From NCBI GenBank assembly GCA_039186435.1, contig JBCDAA010000001.1, forward strand, positions 5,298-69,297: DNA of 64,000 nucleotides, given 5' to 3'. The translations under genes were made by a program, and so were the position numbers. This DNA is from JALVDI01 sp039186435. GTDB lineage: Bacteria; Myxococcota_A; Polyangia; Polyangiales; Houyiibacteriaceae. The notes below the pieces were generated by a model that was not told where the DNA came from, did not search any database, and worked only from the letters and a program-made list of their open reading frames with translations. Shown here piece after piece: positions 25,060-34,500 of this stretch; the first letter of the stretch is position 1, and every line of letters starts with the position of its first letter.

Positions 25060-26574
25060 ATGAAGACCGCGTTCGCAAGTTGGCTGGTCGTTCTGACGGC
25101 GTTTTCCAGCGTCGTCAGCGCCCAGGATTCTGCCGTCATTCGTCGGCTCGTTCAAAACGCGCAGATGCCGGAGAACGCTGCTCGAACACTGCTTCGTTCG
25201 ATCAACGGGGTTCTCCGGGAAGACGCGCAGCGGGGTGGGGACCGTTTCGATTCGGATCTCCGCCGCGAGGTTCACGCCGCGCTCTACGGAAACGGGCCGC
25301 CCCCGCGAGCGGAGTATTACGACCGCGTTCGCACAGTGCTGGAGGCACTCGGGTCGGGGCTCGACGAGGCGACGCTAACCGGCCTCTTTAAGGCGGGCCG
25401 AAACGCGTCCGTGATGTGCGCGCATCGCTACGGCGTCACCATGGGGGAGTGCGACGCACTTCTCGCGGCGGCAACCAACACGCCCTCGGCCTTGCCGTAC
25501 CTTGCGCCCGACGATGGCCGCGAGCTGGAAGGCACGCTTCGACGTGCGCGGGTGAATCGTCGGGTCGCCCGAGAGGTGACGCGCAAGCTGCGTACGACGA
25601 TGCTCGGCGTGCCGCGGAACCTCACGCGCGACAACCGCGGTCGAGGACTTCTTCGGCTCCTCGAGGCGTGCCCGGGCGGCGTTTCGGATCGCGAGTCCCA
25701 GGTTCGCGGATGGCACGTCGGACCCACGCCCGGTTTGGCGCAGTGCATTGCGGCGGCAACGGGCCGCTTGGGAGGCCCGCAGGCCGCGAGCCAGCTATTC
25801 GAGATGAGCCCGCGCGCTGCGGAAGCGTTCGTGCAGTGGGGCGGAGGATCCGCCGCGCCTCCTCCTCCTCCGGTGGTGAACAACCCGCCTCCCCCGCGCA
25901 ACCCGCGCACCAACCCGCGCTCCCCTCGCGTCAACCAGATGTCCGCCGCGGAGGCGCTCCGGCAGCAGGCGCGCGCGCAGTTCCGGTTGCAGAACTACTC
26001 GGCTGCGGCGTCGGCGTATCAGTCGGCTGCGCAAATGGAGCCCGGTCACGGCGGAACGTGGGCCGGTCTCGGTGCGGCCAAGCTCGCGATGCGTGATTTC
26101 GCGGGTGCGATCGCCGCGTACCAGCAGGCGGTCGCGGCCGACGAGAGCAACGCGGCGTACTTCGTCGCGCTCGGTCGCGCGTTCGCGCAAAACAACCAGC
26201 GGGACGCCGCCGTTGCCGCTCTTCAGCAAGCGATGCGCCTCGACCAGGCGAATCAGGCGGCTCGCGATGGTCTCCGCGCGCTCGGTGGGGAGCCGCCGCC
26301 GCCGCCGCTTCCGGAAACGCCGCCGCGCGACGCGATTCTCTCGACGATGGCGCCGCTGCGCGGTGCGATTCAGGGGTGCTCACCGAGCTTCAACGGTCGC
26401 GTGACCTTTTCGATCAAGGTGAGCGGCAACACCGGTGAGGTCATCGAAGTATCGTCGGAGGGTGCGGATGAAAACGACGCCGCGTGCATGGAGAGCGTCG
26501 TCCAGAGCGCACGCTTTCCTCGCTTCACCCGCGACGAGCTTTCGATCGCCTATCCGTTCCAGCTCGGAACCTGA
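25060..26574 (+). CDS. Secreted TPR protein with AgmX/PglI-like C-terminal domain
   Basis: A 504-residue protein with a signal peptide (MKTAFASWLVVLTAFSSVVS, mature from AQDSA). Residues about 25-260 are a helical region of unknown type. A Pro/Asn-rich linker follows, then three TPR motifs (AQFRLQNYSAAASAYQSAAQ, AKLAMRDFAGAIAAYQQAVA, AFAQNNQRDAAVAALQQAMR). The C-terminus (GRVTFSIKVSGNTGEVIEVS, ending SARFPRF) is the TonB-like AgmX/PglI domain common in myxobacteria, where it is linked to gliding and envelope machinery. ATG 25060 is preferred to GTG 25054 because GGAGTGAGG is well placed before it. A leader hairpin precedes it. Confidence 0.8.
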   Translation: MKTAFASWLVVLTAFSSVVSAQDSAVIRRLVQNAQMPENAARTLLRSINGVLREDAQRGGDRFDSDLRREVHAALYGNGPPPRAEYYDRVRTVLEALGSGLDEATLTGLFKAGRNASVMCAHRYGVTMGECDALLAAATNTPSALPYLAPDDGRELEGTLRRARVNRRVAREVTRKLRTTMLGVPRNLTRDNRGRGLLRLLEACPGGVSDRESQVRGWHVGPTPGLAQCIAAATGRLGGPQAASQLFEMSPRAAEAFVQWGGGSAAPPPPPVVNNPPPPRNPRTNPRSPRVNQMSAAEALRQQARAQFRLQNYSAAASAYQSAAQMEPGHGGTWAGLGAAKLAMRDFAGAIAAYQQAVAADESNAAYFVALGRAFAQNNQRDAAVAALQQAMRLDQANQAARDGLRALGGEPPPPPLPETPPRDAILSTMAPLRGAIQGCSPSFNGRVTFSIKVSGNTGEVIEVSSEGADENDAACMESVVQSARFPRFTRDELSIAYPFQLGT

Positions 26575-26596
26575 CCAGGCTTGAACCGACCTGCGG

Positions 26597-28423
26597 TCAC
26601 TCGCAGGGAGCGCCGGACGCATCCCGAAGGTCCTCGGCTGTGGCCGCAATTTCTGCAGGATCGGTAAGCGGGCTGGAGCACGCGCTCGTCGTGCACACGT
26701 GAACGATCGGTCCTTCCTGACGTGGGTAGCGACCGTTGGGTTCGAAGTGCACGATCTTGCGCGGCTCCCAAAGCGCGATCGCCGCGTCCAGAAAAGGAGT
26801 GGCCGCGGGATCGTCCGGCTCGGCGACGATGGAGATCTCGACCGGACCGAGTGTTGCCCATTCGTAGCTGAGCGCGAGCTCTCCAAGGACCTCGATGCCG
26901 CGTTGTTCGATGCCCTCGCGGGGCGTGATCGCGCGGAGCGTTCGAAGGCCTGCATCCCGGTAGGATTCCTCTTGGGTAAGGGAGCCGAGCTGGAGGAGCA
27001 GGCGCGCCATCGTCGCGTTTTCGGTGACCGGGACGGTTCGCGGGATGAGCGAGTCGGTCTCGGAGGTGGTGGATGCATGAAAGCCGCCGCCGTCTGCCGC
27101 GAGTGCTTCGAGGGTTGCGTCCGTGATCTGCCTCGCTGCATCGGAAAAGCGTGAGTCTCCAGTGACCTGATAGAGGTCGAGGAGGGCCGTTCCCATCGCG
27201 GCTTGCGTCACCAGGTACGCGCGCTCGAGATGTTCCGGGGCCCGCATGCGGTCGTCCCCATCGGCAACTGAAGGAGCGCTCTGCCGAATCCAGCCGGCGG
27301 GCTGCATGCGGGTTTCGAGAAGGGACGTCGCCGCGCGAACCGCAACGTCACGCCACTGGCGGTCTTGCGTGGCGGCGTAGAGCGTCGCGTATGCGCTGAT
27401 CGTTCGGCCGTTGAGGTCGGTGTACACGCTGCGATCGATGGGCGGGATGCCGTGCGCGCGTCGTTCTTCGTCACCGAGCTGGTAGTACTCCTGCGCGCTC
27501 ATCGAGGAGGGCAGGTTCGGCGCATCGTCTTCCTGGGTCGCGTAGAACATTCCGTCTCCCGCCATCATCCAGGTGCTGAAATAGCGATGAACGTTTTCTG
27601 CGTGCTGAAGCCAAAGGCGGTCGCCGGTGAGATGGTACGCGTGCGCGAACGCGGTCAGCGCGGAGGCGTTGTGCTTGGTTCGCTTTTCGACGATGCGACG
27701 CGTTTCAGTTCCGGCGACGAAAACACCGCCCCACACCGGATCCATCAGCGACGCGTACGCTTCCGCCGTCCGAATTGCGTGGTCGCGTCGCGCGCTTTCC
27801 TCTCGGGCATGCGCGCGAAAGAAGCCGTGACGAACCGGTGCACTCTCCACAAAGGTCATGCGCGCGTTCCAACCGGAGGGGTTGTTCCGTCGACTGTCGA
27901 GCGCTTCGAGCGTCGTGCGGCATCCGAGCGCTTCCCATCCGTCGTCCGGAAGCGGCTGCGTTTCGATCGGCTGACTCGCTTCGGCGAGAAGCTGCCCGCT
28001 CTGGTGTCGTTCGATGAGGGCGTCGAGGATCGGGATGAAGTTCCGCGGGCGCTTGTTCCCGCGAATGGCGTGAACCTGCGTGCCATCGGGAGCGAGAACG
28101 ATCAGTGCGGGCCAACCCCAGCGCGCGTAGCGCTCACCGAGATCGGGACGGGCGTTCGCGTCGACGGTGATGGTGACGAAGTGCTCGTGAAGCCGCTCTC
28201 GAACATCCGGGTGCGTGTAGGTGTCCTCGTACATCCAGCGACAAGCGGTGCAGCCCTCGATGCCGACGTCGACGAGGATCATTCGGTTGGACGATCGCGC
28301 TTCGGCGAACGCTTGGCTCTCCCAGGTTCGCCAGGTGAGCGTCGGAGCGTCTGCAGTCGGGGTGTCGGAAGGCATGCTCGAGGCGCCGCAGGCACAAACG
28401 AGGAGAAGCGCGAGGGTCCGCAT
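26597..28423 (-). CDS. YyaL/SPATA20-like thioredoxin-domain lipoprotein (DUF255)
   Basis: A 608-residue protein from ATG 28423 with a short lipoprotein signal (MRTLALLLVCAC). Residues about 30-160 form a thioredoxin domain with the active-site motif GCTACRWM (CxxC) and the usual ALIVLAPDGTQV strand. The rest is an alpha/alpha-toroid like six-hairpin glycosidases, with YASLMDPVWGGVF and NLPSSMSAQEYYQLGDEERR. This is the architecture of YyaL/SPATA20 proteins (DUF255), whose exact function is unsettled. Unlike most cytosolic homologues this one appears exported and lipidated, and some helix pairs look shortened against the usual 650-700 residues. It is divergent from the peptidase gene (81-bp gap). 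Confidence 0.8.
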   Translation of the reverse strand: MRTLALLLVCACGASSMPSDTPTADAPTLTWRTWESQAFAEARSSNRMILVDVGIEGCTACRWMYEDTYTHPDVRERLHEHFVTITVDANARPDLGERYARWGWPALIVLAPDGTQVHAIRGNKRPRNFIPILDALIERHQSGQLLAEASQPIETQPLPDDGWEALGCRTTLEALDSRRNNPSGWNARMTFVESAPVRHGFFRAHAREESARRDHAIRTAEAYASLMDPVWGGVFVAGTETRRIVEKRTKHNASALTAFAHAYHLTGDRLWLQHAENVHRYFSTWMMAGDGMFYATQEDDAPNLPSSMSAQEYYQLGDEERRAHGIPPIDRSVYTDLNGRTISAYATLYAATQDRQWRDVAVRAATSLLETRMQPAGWIRQSAPSVADGDDRMRAPEHLERAYLVTQAAMGTALLDLYQVTGDSRFSDAARQITDATLEALAADGGGFHASTTSETDSLIPRTVPVTENATMARLLLQLGSLTQEESYRDAGLRTLRAITPREGIEQRGIEVLGELALSYEWATLGPVEISIVAEPDDPAATPFLDAAIALWEPRKIVHFEPNGRYPRQEGPIVHVCTTSACSSPLTDPAEIAATAEDLRDASGAPCE

Positions 28424-28504
28424 GGCGCAATTGTAGTGCTTTCGGTCCCTCGGGTTACCCACATCGCGGAGCCGCGGGTTGCCGTGTAGGCTTGGTGCAC
28501 GGTG

Positions 28505-30337
28505 ATGCGGCAGTTCGTTTCTCTCGGAGTCTTTCCCGTTCTCGTCGGGGTGTTGCCATTCCTGCACGGTTGCGGTGCACCGGCGCAGGGGCAGGACGTG
28601 GCTTGGTACGACCCTGCACCGCTCCTCGCGAACCTGCGTGCGGACGACCGCCGCAACGTCAGCAGCTACACGCCTCACGGGCCGAATGCGGTCCCCTACT
28701 ACGACCTCGACCTTTCGCTCGCGCACAACCAAACCCGCTTCGAGATGGACGAAGAGGTGTGGTTTACGAACACCACGGGGGGCGAGCTCGAAGACTTGGT
28801 GCTTCGGGTGTTCGCGAACTCGGTCGGGGACTCGCCAAGGATTCGCGTGTCGGACGTTCGCTGTGTTGCGGCGACATGCACGTCCGAAATCGATGCGCGC
28901 CACGGCGCGATCACCGTTCGTCCTGAGACCGCGATTCCGGAAGGCGGTCGGCTTCGGGTGCGGCTGCGTTTGAACGGCGCCCTGACGCATATCGATCCCC
29001 AGCGAACCGGGATGATGGCGCAGGCCATGGAGAGCCAGGCGCAGCTCTCGTCCGGCAACCTCCATGGCGACTACGGACTTCTCGCGGAGAGCAACGGCGT
29101 AGCGTCGCTCGGGAACTTCTACGCCATGGTTGCCGCGCGCCGGGGCGGCCGTTGGGTGAAGCGCGACGAGAGCACGATGGGCGATCTCGGAAGCGGCGAC
29201 ATCAGCCACTTTCGCGCGCGTATTCGTTGTGCCCCGGGCTCGCGAGTGGCCGTGAGTGGTCACGTTCTTCGTGAGGAGACGGTGCTGGGGCAGCCGACGC
29301 AGCACGAGGTGCGTGCGGTCGCGGGGATGGTTCGCAACTTTGCGATCGTCGTGAGCGACCGGCTCGAGTTTGTGCAGCGCGAGGTGAACGGCGTGACCGT
29401 TCGAAGCTGGTTTGAACCGGCGGATCGTTCAGAGGGCGCGACGGTGCTCGCGTCGGCGGCCGAGGCCCTACGGATTTTTGAGCGACGTTTTGGCCCCTAT
29501 CCGTACACCGACTTGGACGTCGTGGAGGCGCCTCTTGTCGGCGGCGCGGGCGGCGTGGAGTTCAGCGGGCTCGTAACCATCGCGAAGATGTTTTACCCGT
29601 CGGGGGACGGGGCGGGACTCGGGATCATCGGTGCGCTGATGAATCGGCAAGGTTCCGGTCCGGGGATGCGCGAGTCGATGCTCGAGTTCGTGGTGGCGCA
29701 CGAGGTTGCCCATCAGTGGTGGCACGGTGTGGTTGGAAGCGACGCGCGGCTTCATCCCTTCGTGGACGAATCGCTCGCGCAGTTCAGTTCGGTTCGCTAC
29801 ATGCGGGATCGCCATGGGGCCGAGCGTGCGGAGCTGGAGTCGCGCCGGCAGGTGGCGTCGAACTACCACATGATGCGGAATCAAGGGCTGGAGGATGGTG
29901 CGGTCGATCGCCCCGTCGCGTCCTTTCAGCATCCGATGGCGTACGCCGGGCTCGTGTACGGGAAGGGCGCGTTCGCGTATCGCGAGACGGAGCGCGTGGT
30001 CGGCGAGGCGGCGTTCTATCGCGCGCTTCGACGCTACGTGCGGGAGAATCGTTTTGGCGTGGCGGAGCCGCGGTCCCTCTTTTCGCTTTTGGCGCGCGGT
30101 CGCCATCGGCGCGCGGTTCGGCGGATCGAGCGGCGGTGGCTCGATGGGACGCACGGCGACGAGGATCTTGGTGCAGCCGACATGGGCCGCATGATGGCGG
30201 ATTGGTTCGGCGGCGGTGGTGAAGGCGGCGCGGGCGGCATGCTCGACCAGGTGATGCAGCTCCTCGGCGGGACCGGGAACGCGCCACCGAATCTCGATGC
30301 GGACGCGCTCCAGGACGCGCTTCGCAGTCTTCAGTAG
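28505..30337 (+). CDS. M1-family aminopeptidase-like metallopeptidase lipoprotein
   Basis: A 610-residue protein with lipobox FLHGC in its signal peptide. The zinc site HEVAHQWWHG is present with the downstream glutamate in FVDESLAQFSS, giving the HExxH-x18-E arrangement of M1 (gluzincin) peptidases. An N-terminal beta-sandwich (YYDLDLSLAHNQTRFEMDEE) also fits M1. The exopeptidase GAMEN motif is replaced by GAGGVEFSGLV. The last 100 residues are Gly-rich (FGGGGEGGAGG). It is likely an outer-membrane or periplasmic peptidase. GTG 28502 immediately precedes ATG 28505, and I use the ATG. Confidence 0.85.
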   Translation: MRQFVSLGVFPVLVGVLPFLHGCGAPAQGQDVAWYDPAPLLANLRADDRRNVSSYTPHGPNAVPYYDLDLSLAHNQTRFEMDEEVWFTNTTGGELEDLVLRVFANSVGDSPRIRVSDVRCVAATCTSEIDARHGAITVRPETAIPEGGRLRVRLRLNGALTHIDPQRTGMMAQAMESQAQLSSGNLHGDYGLLAESNGVASLGNFYAMVAARRGGRWVKRDESTMGDLGSGDISHFRARIRCAPGSRVAVSGHVLREETVLGQPTQHEVRAVAGMVRNFAIVVSDRLEFVQREVNGVTVRSWFEPADRSEGATVLASAAEALRIFERRFGPYPYTDLDVVEAPLVGGAGGVEFSGLVTIAKMFYPSGDGAGLGIIGALMNRQGSGPGMRESMLEFVVAHEVAHQWWHGVVGSDARLHPFVDESLAQFSSVRYMRDRHGAERAELESRRQVASNYHMMRNQGLEDGAVDRPVASFQHPMAYAGLVYGKGAFAYRETERVVGEAAFYRALRRYVRENRFGVAEPRSLFSLLARGRHRRAVRRIERRWLDGTHGDEDLGAADMGRMMADWFGGGGEGGAGGMLDQVMQLLGGTGNAPPNLDADALQDALRSLQ

Positions 30338-30526
30338 ATGGGGCGTTTGTTGCTCAGCCTGCAGGTGATGACGTTGCTGGCGGGATGCGACCCCACCAGC
30401 CACTGCGCGCGCCACCGCGAGAGTGCCCAGTCTCGGAATGGTCTCGATGTGCGCTGTCAGCGCTGCTGCTGGGAGTACGGGCAGGATGGGCATTTCGATG
30501 CGGAAGGCGTTTGCCGGTGTCGCTGA
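30338..30526 (+). CDS. Small cysteine-rich lipoprotein
   Basis: A 62-residue protein starting at the base after the peptidase stop. Residues 1-17 form a lipoprotein signal ending LLAGC. The mature 46 residues hold six cysteines including CQRCCW and CRCR, so disulfides or metal binding are likely. There is no recognisable family. The tight junction with the peptidase gene suggests co-translation and a possible accessory role for it. Confidence 0.65.
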   Translation: MGRLLLSLQVMTLLAGCDPTSHCARHRESAQSRNGLDVRCQRCCWEYGQDGHFDAEGVCRCR

Positions 30527-30556
30527 GCTCCTCGCCTGCGATCGACGAAGAATTGC

Positions 30557-31210
30557 GTGGCTGACCTCCCGCCGCCGCGACGGGTGCGATGTGTCGTGCT
30601 GCCGGACGGCCGCTTACTCTGCGGATCGGAGTTTGAGCTGACGACGCTGATCGCGGAGGTGCAGAAACGACAGTCGCCGTTCGAGGTGGTGCTTTTGCTT
30701 GGGGCGATGCTGGTTGCGATCGCGATTTCGGATGGCTTCCTTGCGCTTGCCGCCATCGGTGGCGTTGCCGCGGTCATCGTTCTCCTGTGGTTTGCGGTCC
30801 GTTCGAGTCGGGCAACGGCGTCGCGGGAGCGTGCGCTCTGGTTTGGCGTGGACGGTGTTCTCTTTCCGGAGCGATTTGCTCGCCACGATCAGATCGCGTC
30901 CGCGACGGTGGACGATCGACGCGTCGTTTTTGAGATTCGATCCTCTCGCGGAGTGCAGACGAAGACGCTGACGTTCGTGGACGCGGAGAAGGCGGAAGAG
31001 GTTTTCCGCACCTATCGCGCACGTCGGACGCACTTCGAAAGGCTCACCGCGACGGAGCCGGCGCTTGCGCGGGAGGGGTACCGACAAACTCGAGTGGAGG
31101 GAACGCGAACCGAAGTTGGCAGACTCCTGATGGGGGAGCTTTGGGCGGAGGACGCCGACGACGACGTGGTGGAAGCGATCCGGCAGCATCTCGCCGAGGG
31201 TCGCGAGTAG
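30557..31210 (+). CDS. Small membrane protein with PH-like domain
   Basis: A 217-residue protein from GTG 30557. Two close membrane helices (VVLLLGAMLVAIAISDGFLA and LAAIGGVAAVIVLLWFAV) follow a short cytosolic N-terminus. The soluble part (RALWFGVDGVLFPERF, then IASATVDDRRVVFEI) looks like a bacterial PH-type sheet, ending in a helical region. No catalytic motif is seen. A shorter protein of similar plan is encoded at 45390-45866. It is probably in one transcript with the peptidase and small lipoprotein. Confidence 0.65.
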   Translation: MADLPPPRRVRCVVLPDGRLLCGSEFELTTLIAEVQKRQSPFEVVLLLGAMLVAIAISDGFLALAAIGGVAAVIVLLWFAVRSSRATASRERALWFGVDGVLFPERFARHDQIASATVDDRRVVFEIRSSRGVQTKTLTFVDAEKAEEVFRTYRARRTHFERLTATEPALAREGYRQTRVEGTRTEVGRLLMGELWAEDADDDVVEAIRQHLAEGRE

Positions 31211-31561
31211 GCCAACCGTCCGAGGTGCGTCTCAGAACGGGTGGGTGGCCCAACCTCGGCCTTTGGTCGAATCGCGGAAAACCACGTGTCAAAACAGGTG
31301 GGTGGCCTCGACTTGGCCTGGACTCGGTCCGTCCGAGGTGCGAACCCCGGTCGCGGGCGCCGAGGCGTAACAGAACGGAAACATTAGGATTCTTGTTCGA
31401 TACCGCCGCGCCACCCCGGCTCGCACCGCCAGGGGAACGACTCGCCGGAGCCCAAGCCGGCTCGCCGGATAGTCTCCCGCGCTCGACACAGCCCCTGCTA
31501 CCCACCTGCTGCGCAAAAGTGTGCGGTGTTGCCGCCGTCGCACTGTGCAGAAGGTGCACAC
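31211..31561 (+). promoter_or_regulatory. Leader/promoter region of the sterol operon, with direct repeats
   Basis: A 351-bp gene-free stretch before the sterol operon. It holds two copies of the dispersed GTCCGAGGTGCG motif in the same orientation (31218-31229, 31331-31342). Between them is a 27-bp imperfect direct repeat (31236-31262 and 31293-31319) sharing GGTGGGTGGCC and ending in GGCCT. The second half (31345-31540) shows no motif I can name, apart from an AT-richer patch around 31376-31400 (AACATTAGGATTCTTGTTCG) that may be promoter sequence. No coding character is visible. Confidence 0.5.
31544..31560 (+). promoter_or_regulatory. Hairpin presenting the ribosome-binding site of the sterol operon
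   Basis: TGTGCA (31544-31549) and TGCACA (31555-31560) are perfect inverted repeats around the five bases GAAGG (31550-31554). That loop is the best Shine-Dalgarno match for ATG 31562, with 7 nt spacing. The mRNA could fold so the ribosome site sits in the loop, or a dimeric protein could bind the 17-bp palindrome. Confidence 0.45.
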
Positions 31562-34500
31562 ATGAACCTTGCGAACAACTACGACGTGGTGGTGGTGGGT
31601 GCGGGACCGGCTGGAACCGGAGCCGCCGCAGGACACGCGTGCCGCGGCGCCCGCGTTTTGCTGCTCGAGGCCAACCCCAAGGCGTCCCATCGCTTTGCCG
31701 GCGAGTGGATTCACCACACCGGCCGCGCCGTCCTCGAGCGAATGGGGCTCGCGCCCCAGGCTGCCACCGCCCACCACCCGCCGTGCCGGGGCTTCGCTGT
31801 CTTCCCCGACGACGGCTCCGAACCGATTCAGCTTCACTACGCGGACGGCACCCTCGGGTTTTCCTCCGAGCACGGCGAGCTCGTAGAGGAGCTCCGGGCT
31901 CGTGCCGTCGCGATGGATGGCATCACCTACCTCGAGCGCGCCCGGGTCACGTCGGTCGGCGCGGACTCGGTCACCTTCAAGTACAAAGGCGGGCAGGAAA
32001 CCGTTCGCGCGGGTCGCATCGTCGCCGCCGACGGCCGCTCCTCGGTCGTGCGCAGGTCTCTTCGCGCGGAAGATCAAAGCGACGTCCTCAGCCACATGGC
32101 GGGCGTAGAGCTTCACGGCACACTCCCCTTCGAGGGTTTCGGCCACGTATTGCTCGGCGGACCGGGCCCGGTTTTGCTCTACCGCATTGCCGAAAATCGT
32201 ATCCGCGCATGCATCGACATTCCGGTGGGTGCCCCGGGCGCTCGCCGCGACGCGCGCTTTCTTTGGGACGCGTTCGCGCCCCGCTTTCCGGCGCAGCTTC
32301 GTGGCGCGCTTCGAGAGGCTCTCGAGTCCCGCCGCGTGTCCTGGGCCTGCAATCGCTTCATGCCGCGGACGTTTTACGGCGAGGGTCGCATCGCTCTCAT
32401 CGGAGACGCGGTCGGCTTCTACCACCCGCTTACGGCAAGTGGGATCACGATCGGCCTCAAGGACGCCGAAGCGCTGGTTGCAAGCGATACGGTCGCCGAG
32501 TACGCGCGCACTCGTGAGCCCCAGAGCTACGTTCCCGAACTCCTCGCGAACGCTCTCAACCAGGTCTTCATGCGGGAAGACGAGAGCGCGGAAGCGATTC
32601 GGCGCGCCGTCTTTGAGATGTGGCGCGGTCACGCGGACGAACGCGAGCGGACGATGCGAATCCTCGCGGGCGACGAGGTTCGCGTGGACCAGTTTGGGGC
32701 AGCGTTCTTTCGTGTCGCGATCCGCGCGGTGCGCGACGTCGCCAAGGACAACCCGCGCACGCTCCGCCGCTTTGTGGAGTGGAGTCAGTGGCCGGGCGCG
32801 ACGCTTGTTCCCGACCGCATTCGTCGCCGGATTCGCCCGGCGAGCAGCACCAACCACCCGCTGAAGGGCCTCCGTTTTGCGCCGACGCCTTTCTCCTTTG
32901 CGGAGGCGGAAGCGCCGAAGCTGACGGTAACGGTGGACGTCGACCGGATGCTCTCGCGGATCGACGACGAAGACATTCGCGCCCTTCCGGCGGTGGAGGC
33001 CCGCGCCGAGGCGCTTCGCTACGCGGTTGCAGAGCGAAACGTCGACGCGATCATGGAAGCGACGGAGCGCCTGCTCTCGGTTTGCATCGACACGACCTCG
33101 GGCGCTCGGGCCGCGGCTAGCGCGCTTCGGGATCTCAAGGACGCGTTTCCGGGGCTGCTCGCGGTCGAGGTTCGCCGAACGGAGTTGGCGATCCAAACGT
33201 TTCTTCGCGGACTCCAGGCCGAACGCGGGGCGTTCGGAACCCTCCGCGAAACGGCCGAAGCAATGGAAGCGCTGGTCGCCACCGGCGTTCCGGTATTTCA
33301 CGCATCCGTCCGGCGGGCGTTTCGCTCCCTCGGCGCCGCGCAGCGTCCTGACGGAAGCTGGGACGGCGATGCTGCGACGACGGCCGTGGTCGCGCGCGCG
33401 CTCCTCGCAACGCGCTGCCCTCTTTTCGAAGCAGCCGAGCACGGGCTTTCGTTCCTGAACGATGCGGTGGTGCTCGACGCGACTGCAGGTGAAGCGCTTC
33501 GTCTCTACCGTGACCTGCGCACGATGCGGGTGACGCCCGTCAAGGCGCGCGGCGACGCGACCAAGGCGTCGAACGAAGACCACGCCTACTGCAAGGAGAG
33601 CCTCCTCGCGGTCTCGCGCAGCTTTGCCCGACCGATCGAAATGCTGCCTGGCGATCTTCGCACGGCCGTTACGTGCGGCTATCTCCTCTGCCGCATCGCC
33701 GACACGGTGGAAGACAACGCGTTCTTCTCGACGGAAGAGCGCGACGAGCGCTACGCGACCTTCCTTCGGGCGCTCGGCGGCGACGAGAACGCCATCGCAA
33801 CCTTCGAGCGTCAGTTCGTGGGCATTCGCGGCAACGAGATCGAAAACGATCTCTGCCGTCACCTCTCGGTCGTGCTTCGCGTCTTCCGCACGCTCCCCGC
33901 GGGCATGCAGACGAAGACGGTCCGCTGGGTCGCTGAGATGACCCGCGGCATGCAGATCTACAGTCACCGCGACGCGGGCGACGACGGCATCGTGGCCGTG
34001 CACACGGTCGAAGATCTCGAGCGTTACTGCTTCTACGTCGCCGGCACCGTTGGCCACATGCTCACCGATCTCTTCGTCGAGTCCTTCGGCGAGGTTGGCA
34101 CCTCGGTCGAGCACGGCCTTCGCGAGCAGGCGGAAGCCTTCGGCATCGGCCTTCAGCTCGTGAACATCCTCAAGGACGTCACCGACGACAAGGAGCGCAT
34201 GGTCTCCTACGTGCCGCGCGTGTCCTGCGCGAAGCAGGGTCTGAGCCTCGACGAGCTCCTCGAGCCGCAGCGTCGCGACACGGCGCACGCGGTGGTCGCG
34301 CCGCTCTTCGACGCCGCACAGGGTCGCCTCGATCGCGCCCTCGAGTACGTGCTGCAGATCCCGAAGGAGCATCAGCCGGTGCGCCTCTTCTGTCTGCTTC
34401 CCCTTTGGATGGCGGTTCGCACGCTCGTTCACGCGCGCGGCAACGACGCGATGTTCACGACGGGCGCCGCGGTGAAGATCAGCCGCGCCGAGGTCGAGCA

